Shown: positions 33,482-47,253, counted from the first letter of the stretch. The stretch is 64,000 bases of DNA from Agrocybe praecox (GCA_964017145.1 OZ024846.1:2232001-2296000); one strand, 5' to 3'. Translations and numbers: made by a program. Notes: a model not told the origin generated them from the sequence alone.

Positions 33482-35451
33482 CTATAACAGTCTGGACTGG
33501 TCCCTCTTGCGGTACGAGATCGCTCGAGGAGTTTTCGGCATTGTGATCATCGTCTGTTCGTCTCCATTGAGTAAGGCGGAAGCTCCGAAGGAAACAATAC
33601 TCCTTACATGGTAATTATGTTTGGGCACTTGGTCAATTCTTAGTTCCAGTGCCCGAACAAGGGTCACGATCAGAGTTCCTAGTTGAAGGTATGCAAACTG
33701 TTTTATGCAAAGCATGTTAGAGCGTCCTCATACATAGTAGAAGGGCACACACCCGTTCCCCAATGCATCTGTGTCTCCCAGAGCCGAAGGGTTGATAAGG
33801 ACTTTCAGTCCCCTTACTTACAGCGCCGAACCCGTAGTCAATTTTCTCGCCGCTTTCATCGACATACATTTTAAAAGCTTGGGCTGCAACCCCGTCTTCG
33901 TCGTTCCATCGGTAGGGCTCCCATGTATCGACATTTTTCCAGACCGTAGGATCGGTCTGGCTTACAGCGGGTGAAGCAAGAACGTAGTTCCCTTTCGGAA
34001 CGATGTAGATGCTATTTTCCGAAGGCGCAGCGAGAGATGCAGGTACAGGGACGTCATCACGGACATATCTCATGATACTATGAATTGGAGGGTGCATTCG
34101 TAGAGTTTCGCGAATCACGGCGTCCAGCAGAGGAAGCGAACGAAGTTCTTCGTATGTCAAAGGACGCAATTTACCGTCTGGTCCTGTGAAATGTTTTACT
34201 TGCTCTTGGTACAATGCATCACTGTCAATAACGTGTTAGTAGAGTTCAATTAGACGTGGTTAAAGAACTTGCGCGACTTCTGCATTGGCAGCCAGATGAA
34301 GGAGAGCCCATGAGCCTGATGCAGAACTCGTGTGTTGACCCGCCATGAGAAGTGTAATCATCATGTGAGCTATTTCTGTGTCGTTGAGGAATCTGCCTGA
34401 TCGATACTTTTGTTGCATTAGAGCTGCGATCATATCATGTTCATGCTGGAAAACTTTGTCAGGTATATCATCTTAGATAAAAGGAAGGAAAAGGTCAAAT
34501 ACCTCTTGATTGCCATCTCTGCGTGCTTTGACAAATTTTCTGTAGAAGTTGCTCATTTTTGCTTGAGCTCGATCTCGACGCTTGTAACTTGGTAATGGCA
34601 GTTTGGGAAAGAAGAAGTTCAGCGGTGTAAACCCATTATCCAGGTCGTTGTAGGTTTCCGCAAAAGATCTGTCAAGGCCAGCCCGGACTTCTTTGCCTTG
34701 CAAAGTCCTAGAAGCGGTGAGGATAGTGACTTCTTGCATGAACTTGACAACATCGAAGGAGCCCCACGTGCCCTTGTCGTCGTTCTCCTGATATGATTTG
34801 AACGTTGGGTCATTGTTCAAAAACTCGATAACTTCTTCCTCGATCATTCCGACGTATGCCTTCAAGTTCTCTGTCGAAAGTCCGACTTTAACAAACTTCT
34901 TTTGTTCCATAAATACTCCGTTAGGCATGTCGTAATTGACCTCCCTCCCAAAGACGGGAGTCGTCAGATGCTTTCAAGGTTGAGGTGAGCATAAGTATCA
35001 AAGTAAGAATAAAAAAGCACGGGCCTCACTTTGTATGCGTCTTCTGCGTTGAATACCGTGGCTTTCCCTCCAAGGACGAAATTATTCCCTTGAGGGCCGA
35101 GGGCGACCGTAACACGGCGACCAAATAGAATGAAAGTGAAGACGTTCCCATACTGTGTAACGTTAAGAGATGAGCCCCTCTTGATAGTTCAAGACGTCAC
35201 AGACCTTTTTCTGATACTCGAACAAAAAGGTCAACGGATCATTACCGTACGAGATGGCGGACCCAATGAAAGGTAACCAGTAAAATACAGTGGGAGGTTC
35301 ACTGGCTTTGCGAGGTATCTGAACAAAGATTATAAAAAGTTGTCTAATGATGAATACAGTTTTGAAATGGACTTACGAACTGTATTGCTACGTTCAACGC
35401 TATAGCAATGACTGGTGCAATGTCAAGAATGCCAATGAGTAAATGCACCAT
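33482..35451 (-). CDS. ERG11: Sterol 14-alpha-demethylase, cytochrome P450 CYP51
   Basis: ER-membrane P450 that removes the 14-alpha-methyl group of lanosterol or eburicol in ergosterol synthesis; target of azole antifungals. The N-terminal exon (MVHLLIGILDIAPVIAIALN) is the membrane anchor. Downstream exons give PPTVFYWLPFIGSAISYG, FGREVNYDMPNGVFMEQKK (the B-C region with the Tyr often altered in azole-resistant yeasts), the I helix MAGQHTSSASGSW, the K-helix ExxR in VIRETLRMHPPIHS, and the heme-binding loop FGSGRHRCIGE. The next exon starts FAYLQLGTLI, and the last gives TMITMPKTPRAISYRKR and the stop at 33482. About nine exons are needed. All P450 signatures are present, so it should be active. 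The assignment to CYP51 is firm; exact borders of the short exons are approximate. Confidence 0.93.
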
Positions 35452-36551
35452 GGGTGTGATCCAACTTTCTGCAGGGTATCCAGCGTTCAGACGACCAAGT
35501 TGGGGTGACGCGAGCGAGAATTATTCGAAGACAATAGATGCAGATGCAGAAAGGAAATGACCGGAGCTTATGTATGATTTATTCTTCGCGTTCATAGATA
35601 AAAAATCGAACCATCGAAAGGTTTTGAGAGTCCGTGAGACTGATGACATTTCAACGATTCATCAGCTAAAAATCGAACTGACATGGGCGGCGAACACAAG
35701 GAAAATCATATCGTATGATTGAAAGAAAACGATTCTTTCGCTTTGGACGATGTTAAATTTATCTTTCATTGTCAATGAAAACACGTATATTGTCGTTAAG
35801 ATACCTGCAGAATGGGCAGTTCAAAATTGGCGCCAGTTGCAGCATGAGGGTTGAAGAAACCCCAGAGCTATTGTAATCCTTGTTCATAGCTTCCGAGACG
35901 GAGACTTATAGCCTCTAATCGCGAGTATAAGTAACACCGCACGTCCAATAAAATATTTTGGCAGGATGGATGAGAAAGTTTCAAAGGACTGAATTAGTTT
36001 TTCTGAAGGTTTTCATGGTTGGCGTAATCGGGATGACGAAGCAGGTACGCGGTGGGAAGACGATCAGCCATGAAAAGATATTGGGAGATCTAAGGCTTTG
36101 AATAGTCTGAGCCCGACCAAGGACCGACGTCGTGAGTGGTAGTCATTCCGCGAGAACAAGTTGTGATCATCGCCACTGACAGTGCTCAACTGGATCACCG
36201 CCGGCGGTAAAGAGATATGGGCTGTCACGTGCCGTTAATGACAGCCCACTTCCTAATTTAGAGTACTGCCGGCATGTGTGAGTGAGAAAGAGCGGACTGG
36301 ACTGACCTTGAAGTCTCCTTTGTCATAAATCGCCATCATCGATGTGCTGGCTTGTCTGGAACACATACCCGACATAAATGTGTTAGGCTCATACAAGTGA
36401 CACCCTGTTTTCCTCTTTCTTTCTTTCTGTACACCATATACCAAATTCTTAACGACACCTTCTCTTGAAATCTTTGAACGTCCAACAAAAGTCCAAACTT
36501 GCCTCCGGATTTTGAAAGGAAATAGCACTTACGACCGCCTGAAACACTGAA
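35452..36551. other. Divergent promoter region between CYP51 and the membrane protein gene
   Basis: About 1.1 kb lies between the two divergent start codons. It must carry both promoters. I could not identify a sterol-regulatory element with confidence. Small - strand frames at 36253-36611 have no coding support. Confidence 0.4.
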
Positions 36552-37442
36552 ATGGATACCGTTGGAAGCAATAGTGCAAGTGTAGGAATAACAAGACGAG
36601 ATATTCCTCAAATCAACGGGTCTTCGTCCGGTATGGTTCCCACCTTAATTCGAACTCTTTAGGCTAAATTCTGTGTTATAGCCTTCATAGCCGTTGTAAT
36701 TATCTTGGTTCTTATTATTCTCGCCTCATGTACAGCAGTCATCTATATGCTACGCCAAGATATGGCGGAAGGTGATGAGGCGTTGACCCGGGCGGAACGA
36801 GGTCGATACCAGGGCCAACGTAAATACCCCAGGTCACCCACGAATTGGTTCACGGGGATCCTCCATAATGATAATCCTCGAATTAAAATCTCGAAAGCTC
36901 AATCGGATAAACCCAGGAATCTGTCCGGACGGGGCTGGTTTCGAGCGGGAAGCGGAAACGATTGGGAACCTGCCTCAGTTGTGGACGATTCGCCTTCCCA
37001 AACACCTCGACAAAACACCTTCTCTAACATGCAGATGATGGAATCAGATGCATCCCATTCTATTCCACGCCTTTCGGATGTAGGGTCATACCCCCGTCTA
37101 CCGCCGTCTATATCAGACGCAGCCTCAAGCATACATTCCGAACCTCATGGCGTCCGTGGCCTCTCTTACACAGAACAATCGGGACTTCCGGCTCACGGAA
37201 TGATCAATAGTCTTCAATCGCAGCTCTATTCAGCATCCCCTTCTCCGTCCCCCTCATTATCACCCGTCATGTCTCCTAACGAATCCAGTGCGACCGCACT
37301 AGCATCTCGAGGTTTATTGCAGATGGAACCTTCCCAATCAAATAACTCCGTGGCAGATGTGACTGGCGGTGGTCCATTCTCAGACTCTCAGCCAAATTTT
37401 CGGCGGTTTGAAGGAGGCACCAAATTCATTGAGGGCCTATGA
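36552..37442 (+). CDS. Single-pass membrane protein with long Ser/Pro-rich tail
   Basis: Two exons (36552-36630 and 36682-37442) join in phase to 279 residues. Residues about 27-50 (AFIAVVIILVLIILASCTAV) form one transmembrane helix just after a short polar N terminus with one possible N-glycosylation site (NGSS). The rest is a polar, Ser/Pro-rich tail containing YPRSPTNWFTGILHNDNPR, DSPSQTPRQNTF and ASPSPSPSLSPVMSPNES. With the short N terminus outside, the tail would be cytosolic and carries many possible SP/TP phosphorylation sites. No family is recognised. It is divergent from CYP51 and followed about 475 bases later by VPS39. Confidence 0.75.
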
Positions 37443-37917
37443 CTGTAGAATTAATGATTTTATTTTCCCTTTCTTGTCGAGTTCTATTTATTCGTGTTGT
37501 ATGTAATTCTTCTTTCTTTTCCCTTTGACGAACCCTTGCTATCACTTACACACCGGGTTGCATGTATACCATCGTACTTTATACGCACTCACGTTTCTGT
37601 TAATCATGCTGCTCGTTGACTCGGACACTCTCTGACACGACTTTGGCATACATGCACAAGGCATGGACCAATTAATTTAGATTATGTACATGTACATATG
37701 CACGATAGCTAATGCACAAAGGTTTGAAGCATTTGCTTTATTTCAATCTACGACTTAAAAGAGCCTAAGAGCCCCTGTGTAAGAAGTGACGCACTGGCTG
37801 ATCCGGGATCTATAACGGTTTATGTTGGTCATTGTTTGAGAATGGCAACGCGCTGACCTCATTCTCCTATTCATACTATGATCATCGCGGCCTAAATATG
37901 ATATACCAAAATTGAAA

Positions 37918-40900
37918 ATGGCGCCGTTTTCTACACCCAAGGTCGTGATATCAGGCCTGAAGGAGAGGCTCGAGTCTCTGGCAATTCAAGGTAAGGCTTC
38001 TGCGCTGATATTGTGTTCACAACTAACACAACGTTCACAGCAGACAGATTGTACCTAGGAAGCTCAACTGGAAATTTACATATCTATGGTCTTAGTAAGA
38101 TTTAGGACATTCTTTTGAATACTGATGTTGATTTTATCCCATAGGCGAGGGAACAGGAGCAGTTGAGCCTGTCGAAGTCAAGAAAGCTTTAGTCAAGAAG
38201 TCGATAGAGCAGCTGGGCTTCATCAAAGATGTGAATTCACTGGTAGCACTATCTGGTCAGTCGCATGAAATACTTTCCATGCAATCCCTAACGTTTCCTC
38301 TCAAAGATATGACTGTTACCCTATTCCCTCTACCGTCATTTTCACCTCCAACACCTCTTCTAAAGGCTAAGGCCGCATTTTCTTTTGCCATCCACTCTGT
38401 CGTAGAGAAAGAGAGTATAACTCTATCACAAGAACATGAATTTGAGCGTCCGCAACATATCCCGACCTTGATTACGCAGTTACTTGTGGGATGTAGGCGG
38501 AAAGCTGTTCTTTATACTTGGAAGGACGGAGAGGCGCAAGACGTCAAGGTGACCCCATAATCTGCCTTCAAACTGGAAAATACTGACAGAGATTCAAGGA
38601 AGCACCCTTACCACACTCCGCACGAACTATCGTCTTCCTCGACAAGGATACTGCCTGTTTTGCATACTCGCCTACAGAATATGCCATTTTTTCTATCCCG
38701 ACAATGACGGCAGTCGATGTCATCACACCACTGCCCATAACCTCGTCTGGGACGGCTATGAATGCTCTTACAGGCCTGACAGGCTATATGACACTCGGAC
38801 TTGGAGCAAAGGCCAAACCAGCAGTCGTCCAAGTTGGTCCGTCTGAGGTGCTCATTGCAAAAGACGGTATGCTCCTGCATTTGGTTTCGTTGATATACAA
38901 TCTACTTATTTATTTTTGTAGGTGAAGGCATTTTTATTGGAGCAGATGGCAAAGCTGCGCGTCCCTCCACAATACCATGGCCAATACCTCCAGAAGAAAT
39001 ATGTGCGTTAGTCTCGCTAGTACTCTTCGAATACTTCCCCCTTCAACTCAGTTTACAGCTCTGGTCAAACCGTACATATTTTCTATTCATGCTGCGGGAA
39101 CAATCCCAACGCAGCCACAATCAGCGACAGTACCGGGATTGCAAGCACAGTCATCCTCTAATGCTACTGCGGTTATTCAAATACGGTCTTCGTTATCCAT
39201 GCAAATATCCCAAACTCTCGCATTCCCATTCAACACCCCAGAAGCAGCGGCTGCAGCACAGAACGCATATATACGCCTTTTGACACCTGCACCGTCCTCA
39301 AGTTCTCCCCTTTTTGCTGTGACTACGCCCGTCGATAAGACTGTAGCGGCAGCCGAAGGAAGCTCAATATGGCGATTTGACATGAAACCATGGCCTGAGC
39401 AAATTGATGAACTAGTCAATGCTGGAAAGTATTCAGATGCTCTTGCATACCTCGATACATTGCACGATAATGAGCTTGGAGACAAGGTAAGATCATAGAG
39501 TTGCGATTCTGGCAACTTTCTTACTTACTAGACACATCAATAGGAACAAAGGCGGATAGCCATCAGGGCACTGAATGCAGTCTCATTATTCCGAGCTTCT
39601 AAGTTTGACGCAGCTATCGATGAGTTCATTGAGCTCGATTTCAACCCTGCAAAAGTTGTGGCACTGTACCCAGAGTGCATCGCTGGTCGATTATCCGTGC
39701 CTCAAGAAGGATGGATACCTCTCTATGGCGGTCCAGTGCCAGAAGAGGAAGAGCGCATGCCTTCAGAGGGATCACATGAAGTGGAGACTGATAATGCGTC
39801 AATTATGAGTGGCCACGAAAGGACCGCAAGTGACCTGCTTGAAAGCATAATACCTGGCAGTGGCTCCATAGGCGGTCGGTTCCGTAGAGGTATACACTTA
39901 CCAGGTGGCCTTAAAGACGCTGACACCGCTTCTATAACGTCTAAACGCAGAGTCGGCTCTCAAGGTGTGTCTATCTATCTCGAGATCCCCGTTATCTAAT
40001 ACTCAAGACCTGCTCTCTGGATCTCTAGATGATACCCAGCGCTCAGTGGAAACTCTTCGTCGATACCTTGGCGATCGACGTCCTAATCTTTACACCGCAC
40101 TCGAGCATGTGCAAATTACACCAGAGACACAAAATCAGTTTGCTGTGCCTCTATCGGAAGTGCCTGTAGAAGAGCTCTTTGCGCTGCCCAATGCACCTCT
40201 TGCAGCTCTGACACCCGAACAATTGCTAAGATTCGCTCAAATTGTGGATACCGCACTTTATAAGTCATACCTGATCAATAGGCCAACACTGTTAGGTTCA
40301 TTATGTCGCCTTCCAAATTGGTGCGAAGTCTCCGAAGTTGAAGAAGACTTAAGAGCTCGTAAGGTTGGTTATCCGTACGATGTCACCCTTTTGTTGTTTC
40401 TTAGCACTGAGTTTGACAACAGAAATACGCAGAGCTGCGAGACCTCTACCAAGGAAAGAAGATGCACTCGAAGGCTCTCGACTTACTCAAAGAGTACGTT
40501 TATAGAGCACATCATATGACACCGAATTCATAAGTGACAGATTGAGTGCCAACGAAGAGGACATGGAAGATAAATTATGGCCAACAATTCAATACTTACA
40601 GAAGCTAGGACCAGATTACATGGATCTCGTTTTCAACTACTCCAGGTGGATGTTTGATCTAGATAGCGAAATGGCTTTCCAGGTACCGTATATGTTTGAT
40701 TAACACACTATATGTGACCTCACTTTTTTTCCCCTAGGTTTTCACTTCGGAAGACGTCGAACTTGCTCGTAAAGAGGTTGCTGACTATCTGGAGGGGATT
40801 AAGCCGGAATTGTGCGCAAAATATCTTGAGTATATCATCGAAGAGAGACAGGAAGCCACACCGACTTTCCATGATCGACTGGCAGAACTCTATTTGTCGA

Positions 40901-41811
40901 TGACACTTTCGGCGAAGAAGCGAAAGGACGACAGTAAGCTCTTAAGTCATTCGTGTGACTATAGCTAATGCCGATCACATAGGTTCAACAAATATGGCAT
41001 ATGGAAGATTACTCAAGTTCATAAGTGAGAACGACCGGTTTGTCATTGATCGGTTATATGGGCTTGTAGCATCGACAGGTATGTTATAACGTATACATTC
41101 ATGTCATGTTTTCTGATTTTCTTCCATGGCCTAGATCTATATGAAGCTCGTGCAATTCTTCTAGGCAGACTCGGTCGACATGACCAGGCCCTGGAAGCCT
41201 ATGTTTATCGACTCCAAGACTATCTTAAAGCCGAAGAGCACTGCAAACGTGTTTACAAATCCGGGACAGAAACTGATGGAGTGTTCCTGACGTTGCTTAG
41301 AATATATCTTCGTCCAACTGTCCAAGTGAAAGCCGACTTGCTGCAACCAGCTTTGGGCCTCATCAGTAGACATGGACCCCGGATGGACTCGGTGGAGACT
41401 TTGCAATTACTACCGCCTCTCGTCACCACCCATGACATTCAGCCATTCCTTATTGAAGCTCTTCGTGCTCCAGTCTTCGACTCAAAGGTTATTCGCCAAG
41501 TTAGCAAAGCTAGGAATGAACAGGTCACTAGAAGGTTGATCAGCCTCCAGTCAAAGCGAGTGAAGGTTACGGATAGCCGAATGTAAGCATTAGTTCATTC
41601 ACACCATTCATCGGCGTTTAACATGACACTTTCATAGCTGTCCGCAATGCCATAAACGTCTGGGAAACAGTGTTATTGCGGTTCATGCCCCACGGTAAGG
41701 CAACTATTTGAATAGCCTTGAAAGTGTAATGTAGCTGATTATAATCGATCTAGTGGCGAAGTTACACATTATCAATGTCGTGAACCGTTTTCACGACGTC
41801 AACGTTCTTAG
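37918..41811 (+). CDS. VPS39: Vps39/Vam6, HOPS tethering complex subunit
   Basis: Subunit of the HOPS complex that binds the Rab7 GTPase Ypt7 and tethers endosomes and vacuoles. It begins MAPFSTPKVVISGLKERLES. The N-terminal half is a CNH/beta-propeller region with LYLGSSTGNLHIYGL, LPLKDMTVTL-like strands (SFPLKDMTVTLFPLP at about 38300), ARTIVFLDKDTACFAYS and GIFIGADGKAAR. The C-terminal half is alpha-helical (VADYLEGIKPELCAKYLEYI, LYEARAILLGRLGRHDQAL, YLKAEEHCKRVY) as in the Vps39 domain. The end has a zinc-binding-type CPQCHKRLGNSVIAVH and HYQCREPF, stop at 41811. About twelve introns interrupt it. The zinc-like C terminus distinguishes it from a plain CNH kinase. It is convergent with the ankyrin gene. 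Confidence 0.9.
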
Positions 41812-42098
41812 TCACTAGTCGCGCGTTCTGCTCGCATCCATCGCCAGTGCTTAATTTACGTCTCTCAATTTAAAGGGTCCCATTTATGTATCTTACAATC
41901 TATGACCAATACATACGATATCAATTCTTCAAAATGGATTGCATTTGTATCGGAGTGCAGTGTTTATGATATTTGTACATATAATTGCGAAAGAAAGCAA
42001 GGTCGAGTAGCGAGGTAATGAATGGTGGTCCGTACGTTATCGGATACAATACAATAATTTTACAGATGATCCATAGGCTGCACTGATATTACACTTTT

Positions 42099-45000
42099 TT
42101 AAAGGTACGCTCGGCGTTTGACGCTGCGAACGGCCTCTTTAACAATCTGGAGGGAAGCGACTGATTTGTCGACTTCATCCCAGGCACCAGACAGTTGAGC
42201 TTCGATTTTGCGGGAAAGCAACCTTCGAATCGTTTTGATGTCGTCGTCTTCAGGAATGGTCGGTTCTGACGAAGCGATGGACGAAGTAGTGGAGTAAATG
42301 GTGGCAATGGAAGCTATGCTGGGGCGAGAAGAAAGAGCGTTGGGTCGAGTTACGAAGTTGGATGACGAGGGCACATGAGCTTCATGCGATTCGTCGATGG
42401 AGGTGATGGCGGCGGAATATAGGTGGAGTACCATTAGGTCGCGTTGCTGGATTAAATAACTGGTTAATATGATAAAGTAGTCATAAAGATATTATTATAT
42501 ACCTTGACGCCGCGCTGGACCATCCGTTGTACTTTCGAGATGGAGCTCTGTGCCTTTTGAAGGAATTCTTCGGCAGCAGCAAGGCAACCTTTTAAATTTT
42601 GCAGTTCGCGTTCTGCATTCTCCAAAACAACTTGGGAAGTGCGCAGGGCGTTGTCAATGGAGAGGTCAAGTATATCATGACGTTCAAGTGAAAGCGAAGG
42701 AGGAGGCACTCTGCCTTTAACTTCGTGGCCGACCGCACAATTTTCTTCATCTATATCGACAACGACAACGATCGAAGGCTTCGGGGTATGAAGTCCTTCG
42801 GCCGGTCCCACAAACCGCTTCAGCCAGGTCTTCATTTTCGACGCTCCCGACAGTGATGATACTTTCATGCTACCCATTTTCATGTGCTCCACTTCAAGCT
42901 CCTGGAACTTTTCCTCCATCTTCTTTTTCTTTTTCATCACTTGCTTCAGGCTCATAGCAGTTTTGGCGGGAACCTTTCGCAATTTGGTGGAAGCGTCGTG
43001 AGATTCCTTTTGTAGTTGGGCCAACTCCTCTTCGACTGCCATCAAATCGGCTATCTTTGAGTGCGCAACAGAAGACACTGGTGAGCGAGCAAAGCGTCGA
43101 ATCCAGGCGGCTTCAGGTGCGTTATCAGCTGCAACTGTTTGAATTTCCCTCGAAACATAGTTCCCTTGTTCAGTACAGAAGGAAGGCGTTTGAGGAGTCG
43201 AAGATGCTGGGCTGTCTGTGTCTTCAGCATGTACGCACGTCTTCTCGGAATCCTCGGAGTCTCGATGACGTCGCTTGGACGGGATGGGTGCTAGACCACG
43301 GAGAGCAAGCTTACTCCTTGCCGCAACTGATAACGTGGCGCAGAGCGAATTAACTTTGTCGATGTTTTTGTGCAAATCGTCTATGTTCCTCGACACGTCG
43401 TCGATCTGGCTTCGGAAATAGATGACGAGTGAATTAGACAACTCTTGAGCTTCATCGACACGTTGTTCTACAAGGCGGATATCTTCATTTCGGTTTGAGT
43501 GGGTAATGGACAGGGAGGTTAGTTGAAGATTTTCCAGTAGTTGTCTAGAAGCTTGTGTGATGTTCAAACCGGGTGAAGAAAAGAGAGAAGTCATGTCGGA
43601 AGATAGACCTTGATTGGCCACTACAGGTGAGCTTGGACCCGAGACTGAGAACGAGGTTACCGAATGCGATGGTCGGATTGTATATTGAGATAGGGCAGAT
43701 GGGGACCTCTCCGCCTCGACGCCGAACGCAGACAGGAATTCTGGCTTTGCAATTTGCAAAGCAGTTAACCTATGGCGAATTATTTAATTTCAAAGCAATG
43801 CACGATTTGGGTAAAACGTACCCTCGGGAATTTTTCATTTCCCTGATGGTCCCATTCGAGTCGCAAGCAAGAAGAAGTTTGAGTAGTTCCAACGATTGGC
43901 CATGTTCGGCAGCTTGATGTATGCAAGTCTCATCTGTCTTGTCCTGAGCGGCCATAGGGGCTCGAAGATGTTCGATAAGATGGATGGTAAAATCTAGTAA
44001 TGACTGTGAGGAATTAGACGTAAAAGAATCCGCCTTAGCGGAACGAGCAAGAATGTGAAGGATTGTATATTCTTCTTTGACAGTAAAAAGGGAAATCTCG
44101 GCTCCTGCGCAGTAGAGAGCGTCCAGGATTTGAATTGAGGGATTGTCCACAGAGGCACAATGGTGGATCGCGCTCCAGCCATCGGAGTCGGGGACGTTTA
44201 TAAGAGGAGGGACAGACATAGGATACAGCACGGAAGCAGATGACGGGGGCAAAGGAGGGAAAAATAATAATGAATACATGAAAGAGACGTCCGAAGTGAG
44301 GACACATTGGATAAGAGTGTTGGTCAGTCTTGAAATAGCCTGTTTCGTGAAGATTGCAAGCGGCGGAGGCGAAAGATCTTCACAGAAGGGCGAAGAACAT
44401 GTTAAAAGTGCTAAGAGAACATTCTTGCTATCCAGCAGTGGATAAAGCCTTGTGCGTTCCGCGGACTACCAGTGATTTTCGAATAAGTAACTCGCAATCA
44501 GGATTGAAAAAAGTCAGTTGTTTACCTTGCTCTCACGCAACCGGTGACGACGTAAAGTAGTTTCACAGAGCCATAGAACTTGAGGGTGTTTCAACCCGAA
44601 ATGTATGGATGTACGATGATGTCGGTCTCTGAAATCGGCGCGGGCACCATGAGATAGCTAATGGACGTGGTCAGCGCAGGAAAAAGTCTGTGGTTTAAAT
44701 AGGCTTACTAGAATTTTCACCACTTCTAAATTACCGTCGCGGGCGGCATCTAACGAGAAATCCGTAAGAAAGAGGGGTTGATCCAACGCGGGCAGAAGCA
44801 CATACACATCAAAGCCGTGGCCCCCTGGGAGTCCATACCATCGACAGATACAGAGTCGACAGTCTCTTCCAGTAAAACACGGACGGCTTCATGATAGTCG
44901 AGCCAAGAGGCCATCCCCAACGGGATTACACCGTTCATATACGGATGAGGTAGATTCATAGATACCATCGACGTGCCGGGATGGTTAAGTAGTAATTTGA

Positions 45001-45275
45001 GTGCATTCAAACGAGCTGGGGACTTAAAAGACGCGTCGCACGCGTCCAAATCCCGCCAACTTTGAAAACTTGATGAATGATACTGTACAAGGCGACGAAC
45101 AATAGAATAACACGTACTGTTCTCCGGACACTACACACATAATGGCGTTTCTGCCTTCACTGTCCAGTGCATTGACATCAGCTCCTGCTCTCAGAGCGCG
45201 TAGAGCACCCTCGTCGTCTCCGTGAAGGGCATATCGATGGAGTCCATAGTTTTCTAAAACACCGTTGTTGGTCAT
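42099..45275 (-). CDS. Ankyrin-repeat protein with C-terminal coiled coil
   Basis: The gene starts MTNNGVLENYGLHRYALHG at 45275. Ankyrin repeats follow over several exons: GALRALRAGADVNALDSEG, PLGMASWLDYHEAVRVLLE, DARDGNLEVVKIL-like (44750-44710), SHGARADFRDRHHRTSIHFG, DSDGWSAIHHCASVDNPS, TDETCIHQAAEHGQSLELLK. The large exon 43759-42464 holds Ser/Thr-rich linker sequence and long helices (RLVEQRVDEAQELSNSLV, QVMKKKKKMEEKFQELEVEH, RELQNLKGCLAAAEEFLQKA), a probable coiled coil. The final exon (42434-42099) ends SLQIVKEAVRSVKRRAYL. The total is about 1000 residues. It looks like a scaffold protein; I do not recognise a named orthologue. The exons near 44460-44600 are the least certain. Confidence 0.75.
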
Positions 45276-47253
45276 GGTTTAAAGATCGTGATAGGTTTTG
45301 AGAAAGTTGAACGAGACGAGACCAGTAAGAGAAAGAGAAAGACGTCGAGGGCGTTAAGAAGAGATAAAGAGAGGGAACCTTCCCGGGATTGGCAAAAGTC
45401 CTTGATGATGATGATAGGGAATAAAAGGTGGGGGGAACGGTCATAAGCAGGTATGTATAAGAAGGGATCAGAGTCCTCGGGCGGAATCTGGAATTGAGCA
45501 ATGAGGCTAGTGATCCATACGTCCGAAAGCAATAGACACGCCAATCAGAAAACGGCTAGCCAAGCGAGAGGGTCGATATTTCGCGTCCAGATATATTCCG
45601 CTTTCGGTATCTCCTCCGTAACCCGTTCGAGGAATCAGCGCCGTCACCGCTGCCTCGAGGAAGGCTGTTTCCCAACTGTTTCCGGATAAGAGAAATCCAT
45701 AGCCTCCGAGCGTTCATCTAGCTGTTCTTACAGATATTTGGCAGCATTCTTGTTCAACTGGTTCAAGCAAAATGTAATATGTTCTCTGACAAGAAAGGGA
45801 ATTTGAAGGCAGACTGACATGCTTTTCATAGCGCTCCAATAGTAGTCCACATTGACATGCTTGAGAAACGAAATTCTCTGCACACTTTCTCACCATCGTT
45901 TCGCACGGCTTGAATTATGCCATAAACAGTGAGCCAAGGTCCCGGCGTCCCTATTCTCTTGAAAGTCTCCAGAGCTTCTAAGCTGCTATATGATGAACAA
46001 TCGTAAGTAATGCGGTCATTCATCATTCTGTTACTTGATAATGAAAGACTTCTATACTCGTTTCTTCGTTTTTCGTCTTGAATTTATCTGGAGCGACTGC
46101 AAGTATTTTCGAGCCCAGGATAGCACTTGTATTGAATGTAATGCGGGGTAATTCAAAAACTGTAGAGCAAGGTAAGGTTGAAAGGGAGCCACCACTGCGC
46201 CGGCTGGATCATGTCTCACGATGGGCACGGGACGTCCGTCGTACGTATGACTATGAGAGGGGCTATCCTGGACTATCCTGGGCTATCCCGATCGGCACAG
46301 AACTCAGCACAGGAACCTGGAGAACTGTGACCCCTTAATTTCTTCCAATAAATCATTCTACAATCTGTACACAGCTGTATGTACTTACATCAACACATGT
46401 TTCTGGAAATTTGTTCGGTTTCAAGCCAATTTTAAGCCAATATCTAGAGTACAAATGTGAGGATCGCCTTGGGATCGCCGAAAAAATACAAGGTTACAAG
46501 GCCTTCAGGATGGCTGAGTCGACTTGCAATACACCAAGTCCACAGTTGAAAGCGGAAAGGCTAGGCCACGTTTTTTCTCAGCCCCGAGTTTACGCAGATT
46601 TATGCTTTTGGAGATTTCTTTGGCGATAAATTTGATTTCATTGCCGCTACGGACATTGACATTGCGCAAAAGGTACACTTCATCAGCCGTTTTAGAATGG
46701 GCTAAACCCTCAATCTAACTATTTTCTTTTCGTGCCCGTTTTATATATATAAGGTTTTTCTTATACCTGGATTGTGATTGAAAGACGGCGACAGAGATAC
46801 AGAGAGAATGACGCGGAGCAGTAGTAAGTTATATGATTGTGATGATGGAAATAGAGGACATAAATGTGTGATCATGTACGCTACGCGCGAGCACATGCTG
46901 TATAATTATAAATACATGTAAGGTCAATTCGAGGCTTCGATGAATGTTTATGATAGATGAGAGGAGAGAAGAGAGAAAGGAAACTAGGAAATGATATGCA
47001 AATTATTGCATCTTGGCAGGAAATATGTAGAAAAGAAGAGGAATGTCATAAAGCCCAATAATCGGTTCCACCGCCCATGGCCATTGAATCGATTGGCCCC
47101 TATTCCGAGGACGTTTGAGTGGATAATGGCATGAACTGCCCATTGTGGAAGGTGGATTGTGGAAGGTCGTCCATTTACAAGAAGGCATCTCGCGATAGTG
47201 AACTCTGATAAATTGTGATAAGGATTTATCGCAGGCATAAAAGATTGACATCA
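45276..47253. other. Intergenic stretch, about 2 kb, no firm gene
   Basis: A short - strand frame at 45826-46026 (start MMNDRITYDCSSYSS) has some coding flavour but no supported splice partners. A three-times 10-bp repeat (ctatcctgg-like) is at 46261-46290. The region just right of 45275 is pyrimidine-rich on the - strand and is likely the ankyrin gene promoter; the part near 46740-47250 is likely the MEX67 3' flank. Confidence 0.45.

Noticed and set aside
45826..46026. Short - strand frame beginning MMNDRITYDCSSYSS
   Set aside because: It has a protein-like composition but no partner exons, no domain and no conserved neighbour, so it is not called as a gene.
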